Positions 1 through 8,704 of a stretch of 64,000 nt of DNA are shown here, one piece after another; position 1 is the first letter of the stretch; each line of letters opens with the position of its first letter. This DNA is from Halobellus captivus (GTDB lineage Archaea > Halobacteriota > Halobacteria > Halobacteriales > Haloferacaceae), in contig NZ_VJXQ01000005.1 in the NCBI RefSeq assembly GCF_007655485.1, positions 39,388 through 103,387 on the forward strand, given 5' to 3'. Position numbers and translations under genes: made by a program. Under the pieces are notes generated by a model, which was given only the letters and a program-made list of their open reading frames with translations, had not been told where the DNA came from and ran no database searches.

Positions 1-395
1 TCGCCTTCGATGGTGGTCTGTCCCTCTTCCATCGCTTCCAAAAGCGCCGACTGCGTCTTCGGCGTCGCTCGGTTGATCTCGTCGGCGAGCACGACGTTCG
101 CGAACACGGGACCCTTCTGCAGCTCGAACTCGCCAGTTTTCTCGCGGTAAATGTGCGTCCCAGTGATGTCTGCGGGCAGCACGTCGGGCGTCATCTGAAT
201 CCGCTGGTACTCCAGGTTTGCCGCGTGGGCGAAGAGGTTCGCGATTGTCGTCTTGGCGACGCCGGGAACGCCCTCGATGAGGACGTGCCCGTCCGTTAGA
301 AGAGCGATAGTGAGCGCCTCGACAGCGTCTTCGTTGCCGACGAGAAGCTGCGATGTCTCCTCGACGATCGCGTCGTAGATCGCTTCGGCACTCAT
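1..395 (-). CDS. MoxR-type AAA+ ATPase (N-terminal 131 residues, cut by window edge)
   Basis: The reverse strand from the ATG at 395 reads into a MoxR-family AAA+ ATPase; the C-terminal part lies outside the window. Visible are Walker A GVPGVAKT (about residues 42-49) and Walker B VVLADEINRA (101-110), followed by the TPKTQSALLEAM segment typical of MoxR. MoxR proteins are thought to act as chaperones for metal insertion or complex assembly and usually sit beside DUF58/VWA-domain genes. Here DUF4350 and a small membrane protein lie upstream on the same strand, the standard haloarchaeal neighbourhood. The 285-base gap to the DUF4350 gene holds no convincing ORF, so moxR may have its own promoter. 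Confidence 0.93.
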   Translation of the reverse strand, partial: MSAEAIYDAIVEETSQLLVGNEDAVEALTIALLTDGHVLIEGVPGVAKTTIANLFAHAANLEYQRIQMTPDVLPADITGTHIYREKTGEFELQKGPVFANVVLADEINRATPKTQSALLEAMEEGQTTIEG

Positions 396-680
396 ACCGA
401 CGGCCTCCGGTTCGTCCACTGACTCCTGTGCGGTGGCTCGCTGATGCCCTGGCGACGAATTCGGTTTGGCGCCTGCCACGGAGGACGATAGTCCGGGTGC
501 CGTGCGCTCGGGGACGTGCCTTCTGCGTCCCAACGGTGGGTGCTTCCTCGAAGTGCTCTGTCGGAGATTGGGAACTGAAAGACGATCATAGGGAAATACG
601 ACGCGTAGTCGGCGTGACAGCGTTCGTTACTCATCCTGTGCGTGTGCGAGGTTTATAAGTTCGGCCTTCTCGGGTCCTAT

Positions 681-1595
681 TCAGCGCTCCCGGTGGCCGT
701 CACCACGACGCGAAACGAGGGCGAGCGCTCCGAGTACCGCCCCACCGAAGAGGAATTGGAGGGCGGGTGAGCCCCGCAGGTAGTAGAGAGCGACCCACAG
801 CGGCGGCCGTTCGCCCACGTTGGAGTAGTCCAAAAACACCGTCTCGTGAGTGCCAACAAGCGCCCGCACGAAAGCGCGGTTGTCCGGACGTTCGAGCATC
901 GCGTTGATGAAGAGGCTCGGATCGCTCACAACGACGACGTCGCCGTCGCCAAGGGGTTCGACCGTCGCGACGGGGTACGATCGAAGGGGTTCATCGTCGT
1001 CGAGTTCCCCGTCGTCGTCGACGTCGCGGTAGGAAAAGTTCGACGAGCGGACGAGCACCGCACTCCCGTTCGGCTCAACCGTCGCCGGGTAATTCAGCGT
1101 TAGTTGCGTGACGCCGTCGGTGTAGGGGTCCTCCGCAGGTTGCGTCGCGATCGGTAACGCGCCCGATCTGTGGTTATGTCGCTCATCGCGCAGCGGCGTC
1201 TGGTTGATCCGTGCCGACGCGCCGAGACGGCCGAGGAGGTCGTCGCCGTGGGATCTGAAGTCGTCGGCGACGACGAGCGTGCCTCCGGCGCGGACGAATG
1301 ACGCCAGTCGGGACGCCTCGGCGTCGTCATAGGCCGTCTCCGGGGAGAGCACGAACGCGATCGATCCGGCGGCGTCGGCATCCGCGTAGTCACTCGTGGC
1401 GTAGATGACGCGGTGGTCGGTACCCGCGTCCGTGGCGACGGTTTTGACCCCCGACGCGCCGTCCCACGCGGGATTGTACGCGCCGTAGGTCGCCGCCGAC
1501 GTACTCGCGCCGACGGCAACGCCGAGCGCCAAGGCGAGGACGAGCCCAGCGGCGAGCAGATGCGGGTAGCCGAGTTCCAGAGAGCCGAGCCGCAT
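681..1595 (-). CDS. DUF4350-domain membrane protein
   Basis: 304 residues. An N-terminal hydrophobic segment (about 10-30) and a second near 277-296 bracket an extracytoplasmic domain with the GGTLVVADDF and VVVSDPSLFIN motifs of DUF4350, a GATase/ThuA-like fold. The stop is followed on the same strand by moxR, and its start abuts the 91-residue membrane gene at 1596 with no gap, so 1871-681 is probably one transcript. The precise role is unknown; in haloarchaea these proteins accompany MoxR/DUF58 systems believed to act in cell-surface or respiratory-complex assembly. The start is fixed by the abutting upstream gene. Confidence 0.85.
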   Translation of the reverse strand: MRLGSLELGYPHLLAAGLVLALALGVAVGASTSAATYGAYNPAWDGASGVKTVATDAGTDHRVIYATSDYADADAAGSIAFVLSPETAYDDAEASRLASFVRAGGTLVVADDFRSHGDDLLGRLGASARINQTPLRDERHNHRSGALPIATQPAEDPYTDGVTQLTLNYPATVEPNGSAVLVRSSNFSYRDVDDDGELDDDEPLRSYPVATVEPLGDGDVVVVSDPSLFINAMLERPDNRAFVRALVGTHETVFLDYSNVGERPPLWVALYYLRGSPALQFLFGGAVLGALALVSRRGDGHRER

Positions 1596-1871
1596 TCAGA
1601 GCACCCCCGGTGGGAGGATTGCGAGGATCCGCCGGACGACGATGTAGCCAAAGGCGAGAAGACCAACGGCGATGAGCCAGCGGAGGCGTCGCCGCCACGT
1701 GGGCGTGACCGCAATGGGAGCGCTGAGTTCGACGACGATGAGAAAGCCGATGAGCGAGACGACAAAGACCAGCTCGTAGGACAGCGAATCCAGGAGGACG
1801 AGCACGAGCGTGGCACCGAGCATCCACGCGAGTTGCGCGCGGATAAACCGTTCACGTCGTGCCGTCGCCAT
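1596..1871 (-). CDS. small membrane protein of the MoxR/DUF4350 cluster
   Basis: 91 residues. A basic N-terminus (MATARRERFIRAQ) is followed by three hydrophobic stretches, about 12-27, 31-50 and 65-80. The gene directly abuts DUF4350 downstream. There is no enzymatic motif; it is probably a small integral-membrane partner of the MoxR system. It is supported by position and composition rather than by family recognition. Confidence 0.7.
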   Translation of the reverse strand: MATARRERFIRAQLAWMLGATLVLVLLDSLSYELVFVVSLIGFLIVVELSAPIAVTPTWRRRLRWLIAVGLLAFGYIVVRRILAILPPGVL

Positions 1872-2225
1872 ACGCTTCGCTTCGCGTCGAGACTAACTAA
1901 ACTGTCGCTTGGCCGAAACCGCCGGGGCGTCGTCCGTCGGGTGACACATTCAAGACGGAAATTGACAGCGCTCGACACAGGGAGGTGAACGACTGAATGA
2001 CGCTTTAATTTCCGTTCGTACGCGGGAATGGGGGGGATAACGAAGGGAGAGGAGCGACTCCGTACTGGAATGATCTCTCAGTCCGGGATACCGGTGGCCG
2101 TTTCACCAACGTTCTCCCGGAAGCCATCACCTCGAGGGGCGACAGCAGACAGCCCGCAGAGAAGAAGACGATCTCCTGGAGCGGAACGCACTGCGCGGTG
2201 AGACACAGCACGGAGCATACAGCGT
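1872..2225. other. intergenic, no gene recognised
   Basis: This 354-base stretch separates the minus-strand moxR cluster from the plus-strand genes at 2226. Open frames inside it on the minus strand (from about 2277) are Cys/Arg-rich and do not look coding. It probably carries divergent promoters. I see no repeat or RNA gene. Confidence 0.5.
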
Positions 2226-2450
2226 ATGGGATTAAAACGACTGTTCGCGTATATTGTCGCCTTCGAGTTGATCGCAATGGGCGTGTTCTTCACGTATCTG
2301 TTAGGGGCCGTGGCTTCGGCCGGTGGCGTGGCGACTATCGATATGACTCAGTTCGGAGAGCAGTGGATCGAATACATCGTTATGGTCGTGTTGACCGCAG
2401 TCGGTCCGTACGCACTGTACGTTCTCAACGAGCAACCAGAGAATCAATGA
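2226..2450 (+). CDS. small two-TM membrane protein
   Basis: 74 residues beginning MGLKRLFAYIVAFELIAMG. Two clear hydrophobic helices (about 5-32 and 48-67) are joined by a short polar loop, and the C-terminus is polar. GC-rich third positions support coding. The next plus-strand gene begins 24 bases after its stop. No family is recognised. Confidence 0.6.
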   Translation: MGLKRLFAYIVAFELIAMGVFFTYLLGAVASAGGVATIDMTQFGEQWIEYIVMVVLTAVGPYALYVLNEQPENQ

Positions 2451-2474
2451 CCCTCCAGGCCCTCGCCTCGAATA

Positions 2475-2996
2475 GTGTTCCCGATCGGCCACTTCGCGCT
2501 TGGTTACCTCGCCGTCGCCCTCGTTCGTCGCATTCGAGATCGCCCGCTTCCTGACGGGTGGCTGTTGGGGGCCGTGTTCGTTGGCTCACAGCTGCCCGAC
2601 CTGATCGATAAACCGCTCACCTACTACGGCGTGCTCGAAAGCGGCCGCTCATTCGGACACTCGCTGCTCGTGATGGGACCCGTGCTCATCGCGCTGCTCG
2701 TCGTCGCGAGGCGTCGGGGGTACGGCGAAGCGTCAGTGGCGTTGGTCGTTGCAAGCCTCGCACACTTCGTCGGTGACACGTATCGGATCGTGCTGGCGGG
2801 CGAGTGGAACGCACTGCGCTTTCTCCTCTGGCCGGTTTTCCCGCCGATTGACTACCCGTCAGACGGAATTCCGCCGTGGATTCGCGTGTTCAACTCCCTC
2901 GGAGATCCACGGTTTCTGTTCCAGTACGCCCTCGCCGTCCTCGCGTTCGGAATCTGGCTGTCCAGTCGGTATCGGGCCGGGGCGCGCAGCGGATAA
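2475..2996 (+). CDS. YdjM/DUF457-like membrane-bound metal-dependent hydrolase
   Basis: 173 residues from a GTG start at 2475. FPIGHFALGYL at the N-terminus, SQLPDLIDKP (about 37-46) and SFGHSLL (about 58-64) give the spaced His/Asp pattern of the membrane-bound metal-dependent hydrolase family (YdjM/DUF457). There are four to five hydrophobic segments. The physiological substrate of such proteins in archaea is unknown. The gene is probably co-transcribed with the small membrane gene just upstream. Confidence 0.75.
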   Translation: MFPIGHFALGYLAVALVRRIRDRPLPDGWLLGAVFVGSQLPDLIDKPLTYYGVLESGRSFGHSLLVMGPVLIALLVVARRRGYGEASVALVVASLAHFVGDTYRIVLAGEWNALRFLLWPVFPPIDYPSDGIPPWIRVFNSLGDPRFLFQYALAVLAFGIWLSSRYRAGARSG

Positions 2997-3523
2997 ATCG
3001 CTTGACAAACGGGTCGTCGTAGCGACTGCTACCCAGCAAAGATCCGTCCACACTAGTACGTGAACCAACATAGTTCTCTCATTTTATAGAATGATAGTTA
3101 CCAGTTAATTGAGAGTCTACATACGAGTACGGACCTCGAAGTCCTTCTACCCAAAAATCAAATTTGGAAAACACAGTAAAATTACAGTTACAGTCATACT
3201 TCTGTAATTTATCTTCCTGTCTGGATATTCGCGTAACAGGTGCGTCGTGGTGGCGGTGCCTCTCGCAGTAAGCCGATCGGATTCGGACAAGATTGGGTCA
3301 TTAGTCATCAACAGACCGGACTGTCTTGTAGAGAAATACTTTTATGCAAATCTCGTATTAAGATTGGTAATGGCATTCTATGGTGGGGGAGCAGCCACGC
3401 GGGACACTCGACAGACCGCATCGAGTAGGCGATGACTACCGGGACGGCAGCTTCGACGACACGATCGCATCAGCCACATAGTCGCGTCACTCTCTCCTCC
3501 AGACGACCGCCGTTTGTTTCATT
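2997..3523. other. 527-base AT-rich intergenic region
   Basis: About 3060-3240 is markedly AT-rich against GC-rich neighbours. A TATA-like element lies at about 3336-3347. No conserved ORF is recognised: the overlapping 62-codon frames at 3240-3435 lack coding character. Confidence 0.5.
3336..3347 (+). promoter_or_regulatory. candidate archaeal TATA box upstream of the GT2 gene
   Basis: The sequence atacttttatgc resembles a haloarchaeal TATA/BRE element. Transcription would begin near 3370 and leave a leader of about 150 bases before the ATG at 3524. A 22-codon frame begins at 3369 but is probably not a gene. Confidence 0.35.
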
Positions 3524-4735
3524 ATGAGTTCCATCCAGACACAAGACAGTCCAGAGACGCTTTCGGGAGAGCGTGATCAGAGTCCGGTACTCCTCGACGC
3601 CGACAGCGACATCACACCGACGGTCAGCGTCGTGATGCCGACGATGAACGAAGAGGAGGGCATCCGCGAGTGCATCGAGCGGGTCAAACGCGCCGTCGAT
3701 CGATCCGGCCACCTCACAGAGGTGGTCATCAGCGACGACTCCGACGACCGCACGCCCGACATCGCCCGCGAGCTCGGAGCGATCGTCGTCGAGCCCGACG
3801 AACCGGGGTACGGCTACGCCTATCGGTACGCCTTCGAGCACTGCCGCGGCGAGTACATCATCATCGGTGACGCCGACACCACCTACGACTTCGAGCAGTT
3901 CCCGAAGCTGCTTGATCCGGTGATCCGCGGTGAGGCCGATATGGTGATGGGCAGTCGCCTGGAGGGAGAGATCGAGCCGGGTGCGATGCCAGCCCTCCAC
4001 CAGTACGTGGGCAACCCGCTTCTCACGCGCTTTCTGAACGCGTTCTACGATGCGGGCGTCAGTGACGCCCACTCGGGGTTCCGTGCGTTCCGCGCGGACA
4101 TCCTCGACGAGCTCAAGTTGGAGACGACGGGGATGGAGTTCGCCTCCGAGATGATCATGGACGCCGGAGCCAGAGATCTGACGATCGCAGAAATCCCAAT
4201 CGTCTACTACGAGCGCGAGGGTGAAGCGACCTTAGAGAGCTTTCGCGACGGGTGGCGGCACGTCCGGTTTATGCTCTTGAACGCCCCGAGTTACCTCTTT
4301 TCGATTCCCGGACTCGTGATGGGACTGCTCGGACTGTTAGTGATGGTCGTCGCCGTCAGCAACGTGAGTCTCGGCGGGGCGTCTTTCGGGACGCACACGG
4401 CGATCGCGGGCTCGCTCCTGACGCTCGTCGGCTTTCAGGTGGCGAATATGGGCGCGTTCGCGACCATCGGGAGCGACCCGATCCAGCGCCCCAACGACCC
4501 CTTTACGAACGCGTTCATCGAACACGTGACGCTCGAACGGATGTCGACCCTGGGGCTGGCGCTGTTCCTTGCCGGCGCTGGCTACGCGGTGTGGCTCGTC
4601 GTCCAGTGGGCGCAGACCGGCTTTACGCGACTGCCGATGGTCGTCGGCGACGTGGTTGCGTTTACCGCGATCGTTCTTGGCGTGCAGATCGTCTTCAACG
4701 CGTTCTTTATGAGCGCGATCGCCACGCGGGAGTGA
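3524..4735 (+). CDS. GT2 family glycosyltransferase with C-terminal membrane domain
   Basis: 403 residues. The N-terminal GT-A domain starts at PTVSVVMPTMNEEEGI (about 32-47); the metal-binding DAD lies at about 116-118 and the GSRLEGEI and HSGFRAFR motifs follow. These are features of dolichol-phosphate sugar synthase-like GT2 enzymes. Four hydrophobic segments follow at about 255-280, 290-315, 340-365 and 372-400. It probably transfers a sugar from an NDP donor to a lipid carrier at the cytoplasmic membrane face. It stands alone, but lies on the flank of the large glycan locus and just upstream of the integrase patch. A repeat block found again at 34.9 kb begins 45 bases after its stop. Confidence 0.9.
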   Translation: MSSIQTQDSPETLSGERDQSPVLLDADSDITPTVSVVMPTMNEEEGIRECIERVKRAVDRSGHLTEVVISDDSDDRTPDIARELGAIVVEPDEPGYGYAYRYAFEHCRGEYIIIGDADTTYDFEQFPKLLDPVIRGEADMVMGSRLEGEIEPGAMPALHQYVGNPLLTRFLNAFYDAGVSDAHSGFRAFRADILDELKLETTGMEFASEMIMDAGARDLTIAEIPIVYYEREGEATLESFRDGWRHVRFMLLNAPSYLFSIPGLVMGLLGLLVMVVAVSNVSLGGASFGTHTAIAGSLLTLVGFQVANMGAFATIGSDPIQRPNDPFTNAFIEHVTLERMSTLGLALFLAGAGYAVWLVVQWAQTGFTRLPMVVGDVVAFTAIVLGVQIVFNAFFMSAIATRE

Positions 4736-4780
4736 GAGAGAACGATCGGCGGGGAGGAGTATCCATTCACGTCGTGCATT

Positions 4781-4830
4781 GAGAGAGTATATTTCGTGTG
4801 CTTTTTCGCCCGACAGCGACGGTGTTAGAG
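4781..4830 (+). repeat. repeat block A, copy 1
   Basis: The core gtatatttcgtg is followed by ctttttcgcccgac and then ggtgtt. It matches 34901-34950 in the same orientation with only a few differences. The other copy lies 30 kb away, beyond the glycan locus. Confidence 0.6.
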
Positions 4831-5106
4831 CGTACTGGAATGTACGAAGCGGCCTCTCTCGCGGGACAGATCGATTCGAATTCGTTTCGAATCGGCGCCG
4901 ATTCTATCGCTGGGCGTTCCTTTTCGATGGTCACTCAGACGATCTGTAACCCGACGGGCGTGGACCCGGGGATCAGTTATGTGTGGAACGCGTTCGAGGT
5001 TCTTCAGATATTCGTACACAGATCAGCTCACAGTGAACTCATCGCACAGATGAAAAGCATAGCTGATTCTCAATATTTCTGGAACTGAAGAAGGACGTAA
5101 TCGGAA

Positions 5107-5160
5107 TCCGACGCCGTCTCCCGTATCTGGTTTGTGATGAAGCGTGGTTGTATCTGCAGG
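5107..5160 (+). repeat. repeat block B, copy 1
   Basis: About 54 bases, containing ccgacgccgtc, gtgatgaagcgtg and tatctgcagg. They match 34827-34880 with about six substitutions. The block ends 75 bases before the integrase start, so it could mark a recombination or attachment boundary. Confidence 0.65.
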
Positions 5161-5234
5161 GCCTAGGCCTTGACAATACGATCCGTTACTCCGGTGTTGT
5201 CTGGTGGTTAGCTAAGATAAGAAAAGTGATATGT

Positions 5235-6248
5235 ATGTCGGAGTTAGAACCTATCGACCCGAGCAGAGCACTCGAATTGTACCTCGAAGATCGTAGTGGA
5301 AACCTCTCGCGAGGCACCATCATCTCCCACCGGTCGCGCCTCTCTTCGTTCGTCGAGTGGCTCGACGAGCGGGAGATAACCAACCTGAACGAACTCACGG
5401 GCCGCCTCATCAAGGAGTACCAGATCGAGGGTCGCAAGGACAGCGACTGGGCGCCAGCGACGGAGAAGGGAATGATGGACACCACCCGCGTCTTCATCCG
5501 CTGGTGTGAGAGCATCGAGGCCGTCGAGAGTGGACTCTCACAGCGCGTTCAGTCGCCCGTTGTCAAAGACTCGAACATGGCGCGACACGAGCAACTCGAC
5601 TCTCAGACCGCCCAATCAGTCCTGAATAACCTCGAACGATACCACTACTGCAGCCGGGCGCACGTGACGCTCGCAGTGATGTGGCACACGATGGCCCGGA
5701 AGGGGGCCGTCCGATCCCTTGACGTCGAGGACTACGATGCTGACGAGCGGTATCTCCGGTTCAAACACCGACCCGACACCGACACGCCGCTCAAGAACAA
5801 GACGAAGTCCCAGCGTCACGTCGCCATTTCGGAGTCGATCGCCGACCTCCTCGACGACTGGATCGAGAACAAACGCCCCGACGTCACGGACGATTACGGC
5901 CGAGAGCCGCTCATTACGACCAAGAGGGGGCGTATCGCTGGGAGCACGATCTCGAGGTATGCGTACAAGTGGACGCAACCGTGTCGGCACGACGGGTCGT
6001 GTCCGCTCGGGCGAGATCCGAAGACCTGTGACGCGACCGATTACGGTAATTCCAGTACCTGTCCCGAATCGGTCTCACCCCACCCGTTCCGGCGCGGATC
6101 GATCACGCACTGGTTACGGTCAGACGTCCCGTCGCAGGCCGTCGCAGGTCGTGCTGACGTCTCCGAACGAGTGATTGAGAAGCACTACGACGAACGCTCC
6201 GACCGGGAACGGATGGAACAGCGACGGTCGTATCTGGGGAACGTCTAA
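5235..6248 (+). CDS. tyrosine recombinase / phage-type integrase
   Basis: 337 residues from the ATG at 5235. An upstream in-frame start at 5148 would run through repeat B1 and add 29 atypical residues, so I reject it. The N-terminal half is a SAM-like core-binding domain (about 5-105). Catalytic residues are visible: Arg155 in MARKGAVR, HPFRR at 283-287 (HxxR) and HY at 317-318 with the nucleophilic Tyr318. A Cys cluster (Cys250, Cys256, Cys265, Cys276) between the Arg and HxxR boxes is characteristic of this haloarchaeal integrase group and may bind zinc. It is related to the broken integrase at 8705-10098. It probably mobilises, or once mobilised, an integrated element; no tRNA attachment target was found nearby. 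Confidence 0.92.
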   Translation: MSELEPIDPSRALELYLEDRSGNLSRGTIISHRSRLSSFVEWLDEREITNLNELTGRLIKEYQIEGRKDSDWAPATEKGMMDTTRVFIRWCESIEAVESGLSQRVQSPVVKDSNMARHEQLDSQTAQSVLNNLERYHYCSRAHVTLAVMWHTMARKGAVRSLDVEDYDADERYLRFKHRPDTDTPLKNKTKSQRHVAISESIADLLDDWIENKRPDVTDDYGREPLITTKRGRIAGSTISRYAYKWTQPCRHDGSCPLGRDPKTCDATDYGNSSTCPESVSPHPFRRGSITHWLRSDVPSQAVAGRADVSERVIEKHYDERSDRERMEQRRSYLGNV

Positions 6249-6517
6249 ATTGCTTGTGTCTGAGTAAATAGTATCCCGAGATCGTTTTTCTAGCCAGTCC
6301 AAATTCCACCTGCGTAAATTCTTCTCGCCGAATGTTTGCTAAACACGCTACACTACAGCTGCGTAAACGGTTCCCCCGAGACAATTACCTAGTGTGCTAT
6401 TGGATTCGTAGAACTATTTCGCGGAGTTTACTCCACAGTCTCGCAACCAAATCAGGCGTGAGAATCTACGTACGAACCAAACAGAAGCACCAGCCCGAAA
6501 GTGTGGTGTGAGAGTGG

Positions 6518-6919
6518 CTAGTCGTCGGTGAGTTGGGGATAGGCCACTTCCCAGAGATGTTCGTCGGGATCGGCAAAGTAGCCGGAATAGCCGCCCCAGA
6601 AGACTTCCTGCGCTGGTTTCACGATCCGTCCACCGGAGGCCGCTACCTCGTCAAGGACCGCGTCTACTTCCGCTTTAGTCGATACGTTGTGGGCGATAGT
6701 GATTCCAGCGAACCCGTTACCATCCGCAGGAATGGCGGCGTCTTCGGCGAGTGATTCTCTCGGGTAGAGCGAGAGCCATGTCCCGTCGAGTGGGAAGAAG
6801 GCGACGTCGCTGTCGTCTTCCCGCTCTTGCATCGGCAATCCGAGACCATCTCGGTAGAACCGGATGGATTCCTCAAGATCTGATACACCGAGTGTCACGA
6901 GTGTAATCCGTGGATCCAT
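6518..6919 (-). CDS. VOC-superfamily protein (glyoxalase/bleomycin-resistance fold)
   Basis: 133 residues from the ATG at 6919; a TTG two codons upstream is possible but less likely. Two beta-alpha-beta-beta-beta modules are visible. The first starts ITLVTLGVSDLEESIRFYRD and the second centres on FWGGYSGYFADPDEHLWEVAY, with the terminal metal-ligand Glu in the LWEVAY motif. The family includes lactoylglutathione lyases, dioxygenases and drug-binding proteins; the substrate cannot be told here. It is monocistronic, with 266 bases on its downstream side and the wHTH/PIN pair beyond its promoter. Confidence 0.87.
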   Translation of the reverse strand: MDPRITLVTLGVSDLEESIRFYRDGLGLPMQEREDDSDVAFFPLDGTWLSLYPRESLAEDAAIPADGNGFAGITIAHNVSTKAEVDAVLDEVAASGGRIVKPAQEVFWGGYSGYFADPDEHLWEVAYPQLTDD

Positions 6920-6925
6920 AGTCAA

Positions 6926-7326
6926 TAGAGGTGTACAGTAACGATAAGTCGTTCCGCTGGACTGGCCGATTCGCGATTCCCCAAAGGGGTATGGGAATCA
7001 CTGGCTCTGTTGAAACCCTTCAGCGTTGACATTTGGAAGAGCGACTCTTCCAACTGGATTTAACGGATCCGATGAGAAACTAGTCTCTCAGAAAACCGCA
7101 AGACTGCAAGCAGGGCTCGTGCCTCCAGTCCTTGCGTCGCGCGTCGTCGTCGAGAGCGCGGCCCCTTCCATTCCCATCCAAGAGTGGTTTCTCGGCTGCA
7201 ATCGCTTAATTAAACACTACCGACATCTCCTCAAATAATTGAAGAGTTTGTCTGAAGCAATATCACGCCGTGACAACTCCTTTTCAGTAACCTTTATTGC
7301 GATTTGCACGCAATTCGCTATTAAAG
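6926..7326. other. 401-base intergenic upstream of the wHTH/PIN pair
   Basis: It holds a TATA element at about 7289-7300 for the following gene and an 18-base sequence ggctctgttgaaaccctt at 7003-7020. The reverse complement of that sequence, with small changes, occurs at 62058-62075. No gene is recognised. Confidence 0.45.
7289..7300 (+). promoter_or_regulatory. TATA box of the wHTH/PIN operon
   Basis: The sequence aacctttattgc lies 27-38 bases upstream of the ATG at 7327. That spacing predicts a leaderless transcript, which supports choosing 7327 over the earlier in-frame start at 7297. Confidence 0.55.
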
Positions 7327-7842
7327 ATGGCAACGAGAGAAGCAAACTGGGATACCCCACTCGATACCGGCGGCCAAGCGTTCGAGCTCCTCAGGAATCC
7401 TCGCAAAGCGTGGACCTATACTTATATCTACCATCATCCCTCGACAACGATCCAGAATATCGTCGAGACGCTCAATCTTCCGCAGCGAACGGTCTACGAA
7501 TATGTTGACGACCTTGAAATCGCAGGCTTCATCGAGCAGTCGAATGATGGGCGGCCTGCAGAGTATACGGCTCGGAACATCGACATTCAACTAGCAGAAG
7601 GCGATGCCGAACGACAAATCACGCCAGAGCTAGTTGAGGCAATCGCCCGTCGGATCCGAGACGACGATATTGATACGTATATTGACCGCCACGGACTTGA
7701 TGGACTCGCTATCGCGCTCGAATACGCTCGCGAATACGTTGACGGCTCTGTTACGCATCGGATTATGGCTCGTGAACAAGAGCTTTCACCTCTCGAAGCG
7801 GGCGTCATTCTAGATGCCCTCCGTCCCGTCGTTGAGGATTGA
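7327..7842 (+). CDS. winged-helix DNA-binding protein, putative antitoxin of the PIN pair
   Basis: 171 residues from the ATG at 7327. The N-terminal half (about 18-85) is a winged helix: AFELLRNPRKAWTYTYIYHH, then TIQNIVETLNLPQRTVYEYVDDLEIAGFI with a wing ending GRPAEYTA. The acidic C-terminal half is helical. It ends 6 bases before the PIN-domain gene, and this haloarchaeal wHTH-PIN arrangement is recurrent. It probably represses its own operon and may neutralise the PIN nuclease. That assignment comes from context; the partner could instead act in regulated mRNA decay. Confidence 0.75.
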   Translation: MATREANWDTPLDTGGQAFELLRNPRKAWTYTYIYHHPSTTIQNIVETLNLPQRTVYEYVDDLEIAGFIEQSNDGRPAEYTARNIDIQLAEGDAERQITPELVEAIARRIRDDDIDTYIDRHGLDGLAIALEYAREYVDGSVTHRIMAREQELSPLEAGVILDALRPVVED

Positions 7843-7848
7843 TTCGGT

Positions 7849-8391
7849 ATGGGAAGTGAAGGGGCGGTCATTTTCATCGATTCGTCGGTCCTGATTAGTT
7901 GCGGTCGGCGTGAAAGCACGCGATTTCGAGCACTCGCTCGTGAAGCCCGTCAACGTGATACCGTCTTTCGTATTTCACCACAGGTATATGCCGAGGTAAC
8001 CACTGATCCAGCACTCGATGCGTATCCCTCCGATACTGCTGTCGAGGAGTCACTACAGGAGGGATGGATGAAAGTCACCGAAAGTCCGTCCTATTCGGAA
8101 TCGGATGTCTCAAATGTGATGGATCAGGCGCGGAACTTCATCGCGAGTTCGAGCGGTCGGGCAGCGGACGTTGTCGAAAAAGCGGATACGGAAATCGTGG
8201 GTCTAGCACTCGAAATGCTTCTTGATGGTTCTACTGATCGAGTTGCTGTAGTAACGAACGATATTCCACTTGGTGAGGCGGTGGAATCGCTAATACCGAA
8301 ATACGGATTCGACAACGAACAAATTACGTGGCTTACTGGTGGTGAACTCGCTGACGAACTCGCCGAAGATTTCGTTCCCGAATTCGACTGA
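7849..8391 (+). CDS. PIN-domain ribonuclease (VapC-like)
   Basis: 180 residues. The four acidic residues expected in a PIN active site are present: Asp11 in VIFIDSSVLI, Glu49 in QVYAEVTT, Asp113 in EKADTEIVGLA and Asp138 in VVTNDIPLGEAV. PIN nucleases cleave RNA with Mg2+/Mn2+ and are commonly toxins. The gene lies 6 bases after the wHTH gene and is presumably translated with it. Its last 59 bases overlap, tail to tail, the end of the AbrB gene on the other strand. Confidence 0.85.
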   Translation: MGSEGAVIFIDSSVLISCGRRESTRFRALAREARQRDTVFRISPQVYAEVTTDPALDAYPSDTAVEESLQEGWMKVTESPSYSESDVSNVMDQARNFIASSSGRAADVVEKADTEIVGLALEMLLDGSTDRVAVVTNDIPLGEAVESLIPKYGFDNEQITWLTGGELADELAEDFVPEFD

Positions 8392-8632
8392 CATCACGAG
8401 GACACTCTCCTCTGAGTCGGCGCATCCGGTCGGACATCGTGTCATCGCTCTCCGCACTCCCACGATATTTTTTAAATGGGTTCTTTCCGTCCGCTATTGT
8501 TGGAACCTCCTTCCCTAACGTGTAGCCAGATTCGGTCTGTTCGAATGCGACCTCGTCTCCTAGCTCAATCCCGAGGGTCTCACGAATCCGCTTCGGAATT
8601 GTGACCTGACCGTTGGCCGTGACACGTGGCAT
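8333..8632 (-). CDS. AbrB/SpoVT-family DNA-binding protein (VapB-like, orphan)
   Basis: 99 residues from the ATG at 8632; alternative starts lie at 8665 and 8674. A TATA-like gatatttcc at about 8676-8684 places the transcript start near 8655, favouring 8632. The swapped-hairpin signature MPRVTANGQVTIPKRIRETLG is at the N-terminus. VapB proteins of this type normally end near MRRLRGE and are followed at once by vapC. Here the frame runs on for about 25 basic residues that are antisense to the 3' end of the PIN gene, and no partner toxin follows. It is probably a stranded antitoxin whose natural end and partner were lost at a recombination junction. Confidence 0.75.
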   Translation of the reverse strand: MPRVTANGQVTIPKRIRETLGIELGDEVAFEQTESGYTLGKEVPTIADGKNPFKKYRGSAESDDTMSDRMRRLRGECPRDVSRIRERNLRRVRQRVHHQ

Positions 8633-8704
8633 TGGTCGTTCTGGTATCCTGATGTAGTCCGGCATGTGTATCATGGAAATATCGCTACTCAGGATTGACC
8701 GCTG

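Larger units (their letters stand above)
4736..5234. other. 499-base intergenic with repeat blocks A1 and B1
   Basis: The gap between the GT2 gene and the integrase carries two short sequences (about 4781-4830 and 5107-5160) that recur at 34901-34950 and 34827-34880. A 96-codon frame at 4798-5088 has no recognisable protein character and I do not call it. Confidence 0.5.

Noticed and set aside
1100..1978. 292-codon minus-strand ORF overlapping DUF4350 and its neighbour
   Set aside because: It is Arg/Ser/Pro-rich and out of frame with two well-supported genes.
3240..3435. Two overlapping 62-codon ORFs
   Set aside because: They lie in the AT-rich leader of the GT2 gene, overlap each other and lack coding character.
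4798..5088. 96-codon plus-strand ORF downstream of the GT2 gene
   Set aside because: No acidic bias, odd composition and overlap with repeat block A; no family resemblance.
5148..5234. 29-codon N-terminal extension of the integrase
   Set aside because: It reads through repeat B1 and has no core-binding domain features; the ATG at 5235 gives the normal family start.
6249..6517. Repeated ctgcgtaaa motifs downstream of the integrase as arm-type sites
   Set aside because: Only two or three short imperfect occurrences, too few to support an attachment site.
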